Assembly (NCBI GenBank): GCA_904420465.1
Contig: CAJFVL010000001.1
Span: 1 to 64,000, forward strand
DNA length: 64,000 nt
From: an uncultured Clostridium sp.
GTDB lineage: Bacteria; Bacillota; Clostridia; Oscillospirales; Oscillospiraceae
Reading direction: 5' to 3'
Part shown: positions 8,770-17,708 of the stretch, piece by piece
Layout: every line of letters begins with the position of its first letter
How positions within the stretch are numbered: position 1 is the stretch's first letter
Notes under the pieces: model-generated
The model's database searches: none
Told to the model about the DNA's origin: nothing
The model's input: only the letters and a program-made list of their open reading frames with translations
Program-made: the position numbers and the translations under genes

Positions 8770-10035
8770 ATGTCAGAAATTACAAAAATGCTCGCTGGCC
8801 ACTCTATCCCAAAGGTGGCCAAAGTCCGCCAGACCTTCAACAATGACGTGCTGGAGGATGTTGAGGGGACTCTTCTGCGGGGTCTGGAGGAATCCTGCGC
8901 CCCCATCAAGCCCGGCGCCCGCATCGCCATCACCTGCGGCAGCCGGGGTATCGACCAGTATGTCCTTCTGATCAAGACAGTGGTTGCCTTTGTCAAGTCC
9001 AAGGGCGGACAGCCTATTCTGATCCCCTCCATGGGCAGCCACGGCGGCGCCACCGCCGAGGGTCAGACCGAGGTGCTCCGCCGCTACGGCATCACAGAGG
9101 AATCTGTGGGCGCCCCTGTGGTCTCCTCCATGGAGGTCAAGGAGATCGGCCGCACCCCGAAGGGCCTGCCCGTCTACATCGACAAGAATGCCTGTGAGGC
9201 CGACGGCATTATCCTGGTCAACCGCGTCAAGCCCCACACCTCTTTCCGCGGCCGGCATGAGAGCGGCCTGCTGAAGATGCTGGCCATCGGCCTGGCCAAG
9301 CAGAAGGGCGCCGAAATGACCCACTTCCTCCGCTTTGAGAACATGGCGGAAAATATCATCGCCGTGGGCTCTATCGGAGTTGAGAAGCTGAATATTCTGT
9401 GCGGCGTGTGCACGGTGGAAAACGGCTACGGCCATGTGGCCGAGCTTCATGTGCTCCGCAGAGAGGAAATTCTGACCAAGGAGCCCGAGTACCTCCAGTC
9501 CGCCTGGAAGCGGATGCCCCGGATTGCGTTGGATACCATCGACCTGCTGGTGGTCAACGAGATCGGCAAGGAGATCAGCGGCACCGGCATGGACACCAAT
9601 ATTATCGGCCGCTTCCACACCCAGGCCGCCTCCGGCGGTCCCGAGACCATAAAGCTGGGCGTTCTCAATGTCACCGAGAAATCCGAGGGCAACGCCAACG
9701 GCATGGGTCTGGCCGATTTTATGCCCAAGCACATGTATGACGATGTGGACTTTGAGGCCGTGTATGTCAACACCCTCACCTCCACCGAGCCCAACAGCTC
9801 TCGGATGCCCATGGTGCTGGCCAACGACCGAGAGGTTTTCCAGGCCGGCGTCAAGCTCTGCGGCCAGATTAACGAGGATGACGTCCGCCTGGTCATCATC
9901 CGCAGCACCAAGTATCTGGACGAGGTCTATATGTCTGAGGCCGCGGTCAAGGCCGCGGTGATGCCTGTGGAAGTGGTAAGCGACTATCAGGAGGTTCCCT
10001 TCGACGAAAACGGCAACCTGACCCTGTTCCGCTGA
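8770..10035 (+). CDS. LarA-like (DUF2088, nickel-dependent hydroxyacid racemase-type) protein
   Basis: GSHGGATAEGQ, VNRVKPHTSFRGRHESGLLKMLAIGLAKQKGAEMTH resemble the His/Lys Ni-pincer regions of LarA. Confidence 0.8.
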   Translation: MSEITKMLAGHSIPKVAKVRQTFNNDVLEDVEGTLLRGLEESCAPIKPGARIAITCGSRGIDQYVLLIKTVVAFVKSKGGQPILIPSMGSHGGATAEGQTEVLRRYGITEESVGAPVVSSMEVKEIGRTPKGLPVYIDKNACEADGIILVNRVKPHTSFRGRHESGLLKMLAIGLAKQKGAEMTHFLRFENMAENIIAVGSIGVEKLNILCGVCTVENGYGHVAELHVLRREEILTKEPEYLQSAWKRMPRIALDTIDLLVVNEIGKEISGTGMDTNIIGRFHTQAASGGPETIKLGVLNVTEKSEGNANGMGLADFMPKHMYDDVDFEAVYVNTLTSTEPNSSRMPMVLANDREVFQAGVKLCGQINEDDVRLVIIRSTKYLDEVYMSEAAVKAAVMPVEVVSDYQEVPFDENGNLTLFR

Positions 10036-10137
10036 TCCCATATTCAACCCCAGTCTGTCTTTGACTCCATGGCCCCGGGACCTCTTCTCGGGGCCATCTG
10101 TTTCCTGAAACCAATTTACCGAAAGGAGCGCGGTCTC

Positions 10138-10416
10138 ATGCAGCGCAGATGTCTTATGGTCAACCCCAAGGACACAGTGGTCATGGTCCTGGAGGACTCC
10201 AAGCGCGGGGACACTGTCCAAACTCCAAAGGGAGAAATCACCCTGCTGGAGGACGTGGAGTTCGCCCACAAGGTCAGCATCGTCCCTCTGAAGCAGGGGG
10301 AGCCGGTTATAAAGTACGGCGAGGAGATTGGCTACATGCTGGCCGACGCGCCGGCCGGCACCTGGATTCACAACCACAACATGGGCTGCGACCGCGGCCG
10401 GAAAAAGGAGGCGTAA
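10138..10416 (+). CDS. UxaA-family small subunit (SAF domain)
   Basis: LMVNPKDTVVMVLEDSKRGDTV...IPLKQGEPVIKYGEEIGYMLADAPAGTWIHNHNM; SD gaaaggag. Confidence 0.87.
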   Translation: MQRRCLMVNPKDTVVMVLEDSKRGDTVQTPKGEITLLEDVEFAHKVSIVPLKQGEPVIKYGEEIGYMLADAPAGTWIHNHNMGCDRGRKKEA

Positions 10417-10420
10417 TCCG

Positions 10421-11656
10421 ATGAGCCATACATTCATGGGCTATCCCCGTCCGGACGGCCGGGTCGGGGTGCGCAACCATCTGGCCATTATTCCCTCGGT
10501 TTTTTGTGCCAACAACGTGGTTGAAAAGGTGGCCGCCCAGGTCCCCGGTGCCATTCCCATGCCCCATGCCGTGGGCTGCGCCCAGGTGGGAATGGATCTG
10601 GAGCTTACCGCCCGCACCCTGACTGCAATGGCCTGCCACCCCAACGTGGGGGCCGCTGTTGTCATCAGCCTGGGCTGTGAGCGCTTTGATCCCCAGGAGA
10701 TGGTGGAAGCCGCCAGGGCCATCGGCAAGCCGCTGGCTCTGTTCGTCATCCAGCAGGAGGGCGGCACCACCAACACCATTGCCCGCGCGGCGGCCAAGGC
10801 CAAGGAATTCAAGGCCCAGCTCGACCGGATGGAGCGGGTTGCCTGTCCCCTGTCCTCCCTGTTCCTGGGCACCAAGTGCGGCGGTACCGACGCCACCAGC
10901 GGTCTGGCGGCCAATCCCGCCGTGGGCAATCTGGCGGACAGGCTGGTGGCCGAGGGCGGCAGCGCCATTCTCTCCGAGCTGAACGAGCTGCTGGGCACCG
11001 AAAAATTCCTGGCCCGCCGGGCAGTCAGCCCGGAGGTGGCCCGCAAGATCTATGATGCCGTCTATGGAATCGAAGATGTGCTGCGCAGCGGCATTGACCC
11101 TGATCTCCCCGCCAAGCGCAACCACCTGATCTCCCGGGGAAACTTTGACGGCGGAGTCAGCAGCATTGTGGAAAAGGCCCTGGGCGGCGTTCACAAGTCG
11201 GGCACCTCTCCCATTGTAGATGTCATCGAATACTCCGCTGCTCCCCCTGCCGGGGAGCACGGCCTCTTTCTGATGAACTACGAGAGTCATGACGGTGAGG
11301 TGGTCACCGGCATGATCGGATGCGGCGTCCAGTTGGTTGCCTTTACCACCGGACGGGGCAATCCCACCGGCTTTCCCATCGCTCCGGTGCTGAAAATCAC
11401 CGGAAACGCCAAGACCTATGCCAGCATGGCGGAAAATTTCGATTTTGATGCCAGCCCCATTATCTCTCAGGGCGTCAGCGTGGAGGAGATGGGGGAGGAG
11501 CTGTTCCAGCTGGCCATCCGGGTGGCCAGCGGCGAGCTGACCTCCGCCGAACGCATCGGCGGCCGGGAGCTGTTCTGTGTGGGCCGCCGCCACGGCTATC
11601 AGAAAAAGAGCCGGGAGGAACTGTGGGCCGGACACGAATGTGATTTCCCCTACTGA
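10421..11656 (+). CDS. UxaA-family large subunit (altronate dehydratase / sulfolactate sulfo-lyase superfamily)
   Basis: GYPRPDGRVGVRNHLAIIPSVFCANNV, HAVGCAQ, LGTKCGGTDATSGLAANPAVG, GRGNPTGFPIAPVLKITGNA. Confidence 0.9.
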   Translation: MSHTFMGYPRPDGRVGVRNHLAIIPSVFCANNVVEKVAAQVPGAIPMPHAVGCAQVGMDLELTARTLTAMACHPNVGAAVVISLGCERFDPQEMVEAARAIGKPLALFVIQQEGGTTNTIARAAAKAKEFKAQLDRMERVACPLSSLFLGTKCGGTDATSGLAANPAVGNLADRLVAEGGSAILSELNELLGTEKFLARRAVSPEVARKIYDAVYGIEDVLRSGIDPDLPAKRNHLISRGNFDGGVSSIVEKALGGVHKSGTSPIVDVIEYSAAPPAGEHGLFLMNYESHDGEVVTGMIGCGVQLVAFTTGRGNPTGFPIAPVLKITGNAKTYASMAENFDFDASPIISQGVSVEEMGEELFQLAIRVASGELTSAERIGGRELFCVGRRHGYQKKSREELWAGHECDFPY

Positions 11657-11681
11657 CTCAGAGCGCCTGCTTTCCATCTAT

Positions 11682-11712
11682 CCGGCCGCCTTACAGGCGG
11701 CCGGATTTTTAC
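11682..11712 (+). terminator. Intrinsic terminator
   Basis: ccggccgcc-ttaca-ggcggccgg-attttt. Confidence 0.85.
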
Positions 11713-11754
11713 TTTGAATCGGGGACAAGCGCGGCGCCATTTTCTCTTGACAAT

Positions 11755-11787
11755 GTGACAACCTGTATGTTATATTAGGGTTGTCAC
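11755..11787 (+). promoter_or_regulatory. Operator GTGACAACC-N15-GGTTGTCAC overlapping TTGACA/TATATT promoter of the regulator
   Basis: Perfect 9-bp inverted repeat; the same motif and spacing recur at 12523-12555. Confidence 0.8.
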
Positions 11788-11825
11788 AAAGATTTACTTG
11801 CCATACTTTTAAGAGAGGCGTTTTT

Positions 11826-12503
11826 ATGAACCACTCCCCCAACCCTCCCGTTTACTCTCAGGTCGCCTTTGACATCGCATCCAAAATTGTCTCCGGAGAA
11901 ATCAAGGTGGGGGAACGCTTTACCGGCCGCTCCCTGATGGGCTCCCAGTACGGCGTCTCCTCCGAGACCATTCGCCGGGCCATGCGTCATCTCAGCGACA
12001 TGGGAATCATCTCCATCCAGAACAACGTGGGCTCCACTGTGCTCTCCCAAAAGCGGGCCATGGAATATGTGGAGCAGTACCAGGAGGACAAGGACCTGCG
12101 GGCCTTGAAGGCGGACTTGAGGGAGATGATAGCCCAGCGGGATGCCCTTAATGAAAAAATCAACGACACGGTTCAGCGCATCATCGACCTGGGCGAGCGG
12201 TTCTGGCGCAGCGACCGGCTGCGCACCTACGAGTGGGAGGTCTCTCCCGCCTGTCCGGCCGCCGAACACAGCATCGGGGACCTCCAGTTCCGTCAAAAGA
12301 CCGGAGCCACCATCGTTGCCGTGCGAAAGGGCGAAAACATCCTCCTCTCCCCTGATCCTCAGACCGTTCTCCACAGCGGCGATATCCTGGTGGTGGCCTG
12401 CGAGCTGGACCAGATTGAAGCCGTCTCTGACCTGCTGACCAAGCCCTCTCATGAAAATAGCACAAATTTTTCTCCATCTGTTTTTCCCTCGACAGCAAAT
12501 TGA
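11826..12503 (+). CDS. busR: GntR-type HTH + RCK_C (TrkA-C) regulator, BusR-like
   Basis: GntR HTH (GERFTGRSLMGSQYGVSSETIRRAMRHLSDMGIIS) plus C-terminal ATIVAVRKGENILLSPDPQTVLHSGDILVVAC; adjacent to betaine ABC transporter. Confidence 0.82.
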   Translation: MNHSPNPPVYSQVAFDIASKIVSGEIKVGERFTGRSLMGSQYGVSSETIRRAMRHLSDMGIISIQNNVGSTVLSQKRAMEYVEQYQEDKDLRALKADLREMIAQRDALNEKINDTVQRIIDLGERFWRSDRLRTYEWEVSPACPAAEHSIGDLQFRQKTGATIVAVRKGENILLSPDPQTVLHSGDILVVACELDQIEAVSDLLTKPSHENSTNFSPSVFPSTAN

Positions 12504-12522
12504 TCCAATTTTTGCTTGACGG

Positions 12523-12555
12523 GTGACAACCCATGTGATATAGTAAGGTTGTCAT
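12523..12555 (+). promoter_or_regulatory. Operator GTGACAACC-N15-GGTTGTCA(T) overlapping TTGACG-N17-TATAGT promoter of the opu operon
   Basis: Same arms and spacer as at 11755-11787. Confidence 0.8.
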
Positions 12556-12600
12556 CTAGTTTTCAAATTACCCCCTTGGGGATTCAGAAAGGAGCATATT

Positions 12601-13605
12601 ATGAAAAAGTATTTGTCCGCACTCCTGGCCCTGGCCATGCTGCTGTCCCTTGCCGCCTGCGGCGGAGGCGGCTCCTCCTCCGGAGATTCCGGCAGCTCCG
12701 GCGGCTCCCCGGCGCCCCAGGAAAAGACCTCCATCACCTTTGCCGACGTGGGCTGGGACTCCATCAAGCTGAACAACGCCCTGGCCGGCCTGGTGGCTGA
12801 GGAGGTCTTTGGATACACCTGGGAGGAGACCCCCGGCTCCACCCCCATCTCCCACGAGGCGCTGATGGCCGGCGACGTGGACGTCCACATGGAGGAATGG
12901 ACGGACAACATCGCCGCCTACGCCGCCGATCTGGAGGCCGGCCGCTTTGTGGAATTGGGCGTCAACTTCAATGACAACTACCAGGGCTTTTACATCCCCC
13001 GGTATGTGGCCGACCAGTACCCGGATCTAAAGACGGTGAAGGATCTGGCCAACTATGCCGAGCTGTTCCCCGACCCGGAGGACTCCTCCAAGGGCATCAT
13101 CTACGGCGGCATCACCGGCTGGGAGATCACCGAGATCATGGAGAAAAAGGTGACGGCCTACGGCCTGGATGAGTACTACAATTACTTTGTCTCGGGCAGC
13201 GACGCGGTGCTCAGCGCCTCGATGACCGCCGCCTGGGACCGGCAGGAGCCCATTGTGGCCTACTACTGGGAGCCCACCTGGCTGCTTGGTATGTACGACT
13301 TCGTCCTGCTGGAGGACGACCCCTATGACCCGGAGACGTACCAGGACGGCATCGGTGCCTGTCCCGCCGTCACCGTCACCGTGGCGGTGAGCAACGACTT
13401 TGCCGCCTCCAACCCGGAGTTCTGCGAATTCCTGTCCAACTTCTCCATGCCCTCCGCCATCATCAGCGAGGCGCTGGCCTATATGCAGGAAAACAACGCC
13501 GACTATGCCGCCGCCGCCCGCTGGCTGCTCACCGAGTCCCACCCCGAGCTGATTGACGAGTGGCTCACCGCGGAACAGGCCGAGACGCTGCGCGCCGCCC
13601 TGTAA
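12601..13605 (+). CDS. Glycine betaine/proline ABC transporter substrate-binding lipoprotein
   Basis: Lipobox SLAACGGG; OpuAC-like fold motifs (ITFADVGWDSIKLNNALAGLVAEEVFGYTWEETPGST). Confidence 0.9.
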   Translation: MKKYLSALLALAMLLSLAACGGGGSSSGDSGSSGGSPAPQEKTSITFADVGWDSIKLNNALAGLVAEEVFGYTWEETPGSTPISHEALMAGDVDVHMEEWTDNIAAYAADLEAGRFVELGVNFNDNYQGFYIPRYVADQYPDLKTVKDLANYAELFPDPEDSSKGIIYGGITGWEITEIMEKKVTAYGLDEYYNYFVSGSDAVLSASMTAAWDRQEPIVAYYWEPTWLLGMYDFVLLEDDPYDPETYQDGIGACPAVTVTVAVSNDFAASNPEFCEFLSNFSMPSAIISEALAYMQENNADYAAAARWLLTESHPELIDEWLTAEQAETLRAAL

Positions 13606-13649
13606 CCCCCCTCTCCCCGCAAAACCAGACATGAACCGAGGTGCAGACC

Positions 13650-14558
13650 ATGGAATGGCTGTTTGAATTTCCTGATATTTTGTCGCCCAACCTCACCGCC
13701 ATTGACAACGCGGTGCGCGCCTTCGCCGTCTGGGCCGACCCGGTGCTCTCCGCCATCAGCGGTGGGATCAGGGGCATGGTCAACGGCATCAACTTCCTGC
13801 TCAGCCATATCCCGTGGTTCCTGCTGGTTCTGCTGGTGGTGCTGGTGAGCTGGAAGGCCCGCAAGCGGCTGCGCACCGCCATCCTCTACGGGGTGCTGTT
13901 CTCGCTGGTCGGGGCGGTGGGCTACTGGGAGATGATGCTGGTGACCCTGTCCATCGTCATCGCCAGCGTCATCATCGCCCTGGTGCTGGGCCTGCCCATC
14001 GGCGTGCTGTTGTCCAGCTCAGACCGGGCCAACCAGATCGTGCGTCCCGTGCTGGACACCATGCAGACCATGCCCGTCTTCGTCTATCTGATCCCCGCCC
14101 TGCTCCTCTTCGGCACGGGCAACGCCCCGGCCGTCATGGCCACGGTCATCTATGCCGTGGTCCCCTCCATCCGGCTGACCAGCCTGGGCATTCGGCAGGT
14201 GGACAAGGAGGTGGTGGAGGCCGCCATCGCCTTCGGCTCCACCCGGAGTCAGGCCCTGTTCAAGGTCCAGATCCCCCAGGCCCTCCCCACCATCATGACG
14301 GGCGTCAACCAGACCCTGATGATGGCCATGTCCATGGTGGTCACCTGCTCCATGATCGGGGCCCGGGGCCTGGGCATGGAGGTGCTCAACGCCGTCAACC
14401 GCATCGAGATCGGCCGGGGGCTGTTCGCCGGCTCCTGCGTGGTCATCATCGCCATCATTCTGGACCGGATGACCCAGGGCTGGTTCTCCAAGGACGACCA
14501 GCGGCAGAAGAAGGCGGACGTCGCCCACGACATGACCGTGGGCCGCATCCATAAGTGA
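13650..14558 (+). CDS. Glycine betaine ABC transporter permease
   Basis: ProW-like: VLDTMQTMPVFVYLIPALLLFGTGNAPAVMATVIYAVVPSIRLTSLGIRQV. Confidence 0.93.
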   Translation: MEWLFEFPDILSPNLTAIDNAVRAFAVWADPVLSAISGGIRGMVNGINFLLSHIPWFLLVLLVVLVSWKARKRLRTAILYGVLFSLVGAVGYWEMMLVTLSIVIASVIIALVLGLPIGVLLSSSDRANQIVRPVLDTMQTMPVFVYLIPALLLFGTGNAPAVMATVIYAVVPSIRLTSLGIRQVDKEVVEAAIAFGSTRSQALFKVQIPQALPTIMTGVNQTLMMAMSMVVTCSMIGARGLGMEVLNAVNRIEIGRGLFAGSCVVIIAIILDRMTQGWFSKDDQRQKKADVAHDMTVGRIHK

Positions 14559-14575
14559 GCGAGGAGGAGACTGCT

Positions 14576-15760
14576 ATGGATCAGCAAAACGACATCATCA
14601 TCCGTGTGGAGCACGTCTCCAAGCTCTATGGAATCAACAAGAGCGAGGCCACCAAAATGATGGCCGCCGGCTCCAACAAGGACGAGGTCTATAAAAAGAC
14701 GGGCTGCACCGTCGCCCTGTGGGACGTGAATCTGACCATCCCCCGGGGAAAGATCTTCGTCATCATCGGCCTGTCCGGGTCGGGCAAGTCCACCCTGGTG
14801 CGCTGCTTCAACCGCCTCAACCGCCCCACCATGGGCAAGGTGTTCTTCGACGGCCGGGACCTGTCCGAGCTGGACAAGAAGGAGCTGCTGGAGTTCCGCC
14901 GCAGCAAAATCTCCATGGTGTTCCAGTCCTTCGGCCTGATGAGCCACCGGGACGTGATGGGCAATGTGGCCTACGGCCTGGAGGTCCGGGGCATGGCCAA
15001 GGCCGAGCGGGAACAGAAGGCCATGCAGGTCATCTCCATGGTGGGGCTGGAGGGCTGGGAGCACCAGAGCTGCGAGCAGCTGTCCGGCGGCATGCGCCAG
15101 CGGGTGGGCATTGCCCGGGCTCTGGCCAACGACCCAGAGGTGCTGCTGATGGATGAGCCCTTCTCCGCCCTGGACCCCCTGGTGCGTCAGGACATGCAGT
15201 TCGAGCTGCTCCAGATCCAGCGCAAGCTGCAAAAGACAGTTATTTTCATCACCCACGACATGGACGAGGCCTTCAAGCTGGGAGATACGGTGGCCATCAT
15301 GCGGGACGGCAAGGTGGTCCAGGTGGACACCCCCGAGGGGATGAGCGCCCACCCCGCCGATGACTATGTCCGCAATTTCACCGGCAGCGCCGACAAGTCC
15401 AAGGTGTTCTCGGTGCGCAACATCATGATCACCCCCACCAGCATCGCCCGCATCACCGACGGCCCGGAGCACGCCATCCACGAGATGCGGAAGAATGCCC
15501 TGTCCACCGTCTATGTCGTGGATGACCGGCTGCGTCTGGCCGGCATCCTCACCATTCGGGAGGCGGTCCGCGCCCTTCAGGAAGGACTGACCATCCAGCA
15601 GGTGATGGAAAAGGATGTCCCCACCACCACCCCCGACGTCATGGTGTCGGACATCATGCCCATCGCCGCCGAGACGGTCTACCCCATCGCCGTGGTGGAC
15701 AGCGACGGCCAGCTGCAGGGCATCGTCACCAAGGCCAGCGTGCTCTCCTCCCTGGTCTGA
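14576..15760 (+). CDS. Glycine betaine ABC transporter ATP-binding protein with CBS domains
   Basis: Walker A GLSGSGKST, LSGGMRQRVGIARAL, Walker B LLMDEPFSALD, C-terminal CBS pair. Confidence 0.95.
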   Translation: MDQQNDIIIRVEHVSKLYGINKSEATKMMAAGSNKDEVYKKTGCTVALWDVNLTIPRGKIFVIIGLSGSGKSTLVRCFNRLNRPTMGKVFFDGRDLSELDKKELLEFRRSKISMVFQSFGLMSHRDVMGNVAYGLEVRGMAKAEREQKAMQVISMVGLEGWEHQSCEQLSGGMRQRVGIARALANDPEVLLMDEPFSALDPLVRQDMQFELLQIQRKLQKTVIFITHDMDEAFKLGDTVAIMRDGKVVQVDTPEGMSAHPADDYVRNFTGSADKSKVFSVRNIMITPTSIARITDGPEHAIHEMRKNALSTVYVVDDRLRLAGILTIREAVRALQEGLTIQQVMEKDVPTTTPDVMVSDIMPIAAETVYPIAVVDSDGQLQGIVTKASVLSSLV

Positions 15761-15792
15761 TCCGCTCCAAACAGTAGAAATTAAATCATTTA

Positions 15793-15830
15793 TTACCCGG
15801 AGTCTATCTGGCTCCGGGTAATTTTTTTAT
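15793..15830 (+). terminator. Terminator after the opu operon
   Basis: ttacccggag-N8-ctccgggtaa-ttttttt. Confidence 0.88.
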
Positions 15831-15905
15831 TTTTCTCTCTTGGTGCACGCCGCCGGGCACCTTTTTCCCTTTCCCCGAATAAGATGCAGGGAGGGATCTG
15901 TCAAT

Positions 15906-16226
15906 ATGTGGAGCATCTTTGTTGACTACTGGGTCCAGTGGGTCTGCGGCGGGGCGGCGGCTCTTTTGTGCGGAGCCGCACGCCTTCTGCACCTGCGCCT
16001 GAAGCGGGCCGACAGCCGGCAGCAGGCTGCTGAGCGGGGTATTCAGGCGCTGCTCCGGGACCGCATCCTCCAGGCCTACTACCACTACGCCGAGCGGGGG
16101 TGGATCACCCTCCACGGGCTGGAGAACGTGGAGGCCCTCTACCGGGAGTACCGGGCCCTGGGCGGAAACGGTGCGGTGGTCAAGCTGGTGGAGGACCTGC
16201 GGTCCCTGGACGTCCGGGACAAATAG
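15906..16226 (+). CDS. Small membrane-anchored protein, phage holin-like (LLH-like layout)
   Basis: N-terminal TM segment + coiled region; first gene of a holin/amidase cassette. Confidence 0.5.
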   Translation: MWSIFVDYWVQWVCGGAAALLCGAARLLHLRLKRADSRQQAAERGIQALLRDRILQAYYHYAERGWITLHGLENVEALYREYRALGGNGAVVKLVEDLRSLDVRDK

Positions 16227-16243
16227 AGGAAGGAGGTGATTGG

Positions 16244-16510
16244 ATGGAATTTGGCATTGCGACGGTGGCCGCCATCACCGTCATCTGTTATCTCATCGGT
16301 CTGGTGATCAAAGCCCTGCCCTGGGACGGCAGCCGGTATATCCCCATCCTATGCGGAATATCCGGAGGCGTGCTGGGGGTGATCGCGCTGTACCTGTCTC
16401 TGCCCGACTTTCCCGCCTCCGACCCGCTGACCGCGGCGGCGGTGGGCATCGCATCGGGGCTGGCCGCCACCGGAGCTGATCAGATTTTCAAGCAGATGTC
16501 CAACAAATGA
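16244..16510 (+). CDS. Phage holin-like protein
   Basis: MEFGIATVAAITVICYLIGLVIKALPWDGSRYIPILCGISGGVLGVIALYLSLPDFPASDPLTAAAVGIASGLAATGADQIFKQ; 2-3 TMs upstream of an amidase. Confidence 0.75.
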   Translation: MEFGIATVAAITVICYLIGLVIKALPWDGSRYIPILCGISGGVLGVIALYLSLPDFPASDPLTAAAVGIASGLAATGADQIFKQMSNK

Positions 16511-16527
16511 GAGAAAGGAGCCATTTC

Positions 16528-16884
16528 ATGAACACCAAGGTGATTTACGACATTTTTCTGACCTCCGCAAAGAACCATTGCACCGACCTGGCCGTCCAGG
16601 CCCTGCCCATGCTGCTCCACGACGCCCGCACCGGCGAGCGGAAGTACACCGACGAGCAGACCGACCTGGAGCAGCTGCACCGGGACTACGAGTCCATCGC
16701 CGCTCAGGACAACCAGCTGTGCCAGTTCATCGGCCGGCACTACAAGGCCCTGGTGGACGCCTACCAGCTGGGGGACCGGGCGGCCTTCGACGCCGTGGCC
16801 GCCCAGTGCGAGGCGGCGGACCGGGAGGCGGAGGAACATGCACAGTCCCAATCCGGCAAGGAGGTTGAAGCAGACGCCACATGA
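16528..16884 (+). CDS. Hypothetical protein in the lysis cassette
   Basis: ORF with SD gaaaggag, overlaps the amidase start by 4 nt. Confidence 0.65.
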   Translation: MNTKVIYDIFLTSAKNHCTDLAVQALPMLLHDARTGERKYTDEQTDLEQLHRDYESIAAQDNQLCQFIGRHYKALVDAYQLGDRAAFDAVAAQCEAADREAEEHAQSQSGKEVEADAT

Positions 16885-17663
16885 ATCTCCACAAACAGCT
16901 TTTTACCGAGAGCGACTGCTACCGGGCGGGCCGGACCATCGTGCCCAGGGGGGTAATGGTCCACTCCACCGGGGCAAACAATCCCAACCTGCGTCGCTAT
17001 GTGGCTCCCAACGACGGCCTGCTGGGGGAGCCCTCCCTGCGCCACTGGAACCAAAGCGGAATTTCCGCCTGCGTCCACGCCTTCATCGGCCGGCTGGTCG
17101 ACGGCACGGTGGCCTCCTACCAGGTGCTGCCCTGGACCTGCCGGGGCTGGCACGCCGGCGGAGCGGCCAACAACACCCACATTTCCTTTGAGATCTGCGA
17201 GGACAATCTGGAGGACGCCGGTTATTTTCAGGCGGCGTACCGGGAGGCGGTGGAGCTGACCGCCTATCTCTGCAGGGAATACGGCCTGGACCCCCTGGCC
17301 GACGGGGTGGTCATCTGCCACAGCGAGGGGCACCAGCGGGGCGTGGCCTCCAACCACGCCGACGTGATGCACTGGTTCCCCAAATTCGGCAGGACCATGG
17401 ATGACTTTCGGGCCGATGTGGCCCGGGAATGGAAGGGAGAGGACACCGTGACCCAAGAGCAGTTCAACACCATGATGGAGACCTATCTCCGTCAGCTGGC
17501 CGAACAGGGGCCCAACAGCTGGTCCCAGGCCGCCCGGACCTGGGCCGAGTCCCGGGGCATCATCAGCGGAGACGGGAGCGGAAATCTGGCTTACCAGAAA
17601 TTCTGCTCCCGGGAGGAGCTGGTCCAGGTTCTGTACACCCTGGACCGGACAAAAGCAGATTGA
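16881..17663 (+). CDS. N-acetylmuramoyl-L-alanine amidase (Amidase_2), endolysin-like
   Basis: GVMVHSTGANNP, HAFIGRLVDGTVASYQVLPWTCRGWHAGG, ISFEICED, ICHSEGHQRGVASNHADV. Confidence 0.9.
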   Translation: MNLHKQLFTESDCYRAGRTIVPRGVMVHSTGANNPNLRRYVAPNDGLLGEPSLRHWNQSGISACVHAFIGRLVDGTVASYQVLPWTCRGWHAGGAANNTHISFEICEDNLEDAGYFQAAYREAVELTAYLCREYGLDPLADGVVICHSEGHQRGVASNHADVMHWFPKFGRTMDDFRADVAREWKGEDTVTQEQFNTMMETYLRQLAEQGPNSWSQAARTWAESRGIISGDGSGNLAYQKFCSREELVQVLYTLDRTKAD

Positions 17664-17666
17664 GCA

Positions 17667-17702
17667 GAGGCCTCCCCTTTTCCAAGGGGAGGCCTCTTGT
17701 CT
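17667..17702 (+). terminator. Terminator between convergent amidase and RND operon
   Basis: gaggcctcccctt-N4-aaggggaggcctc. Confidence 0.85.
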
Positions 17703-17708
17703 GTTTTC

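Noticed and set aside
8773-10437. 554-aa minus-strand ORF antisense to the LarA-like gene
   Set aside because: Antisense artefact; sense frame has SD, promoter and conserved motifs
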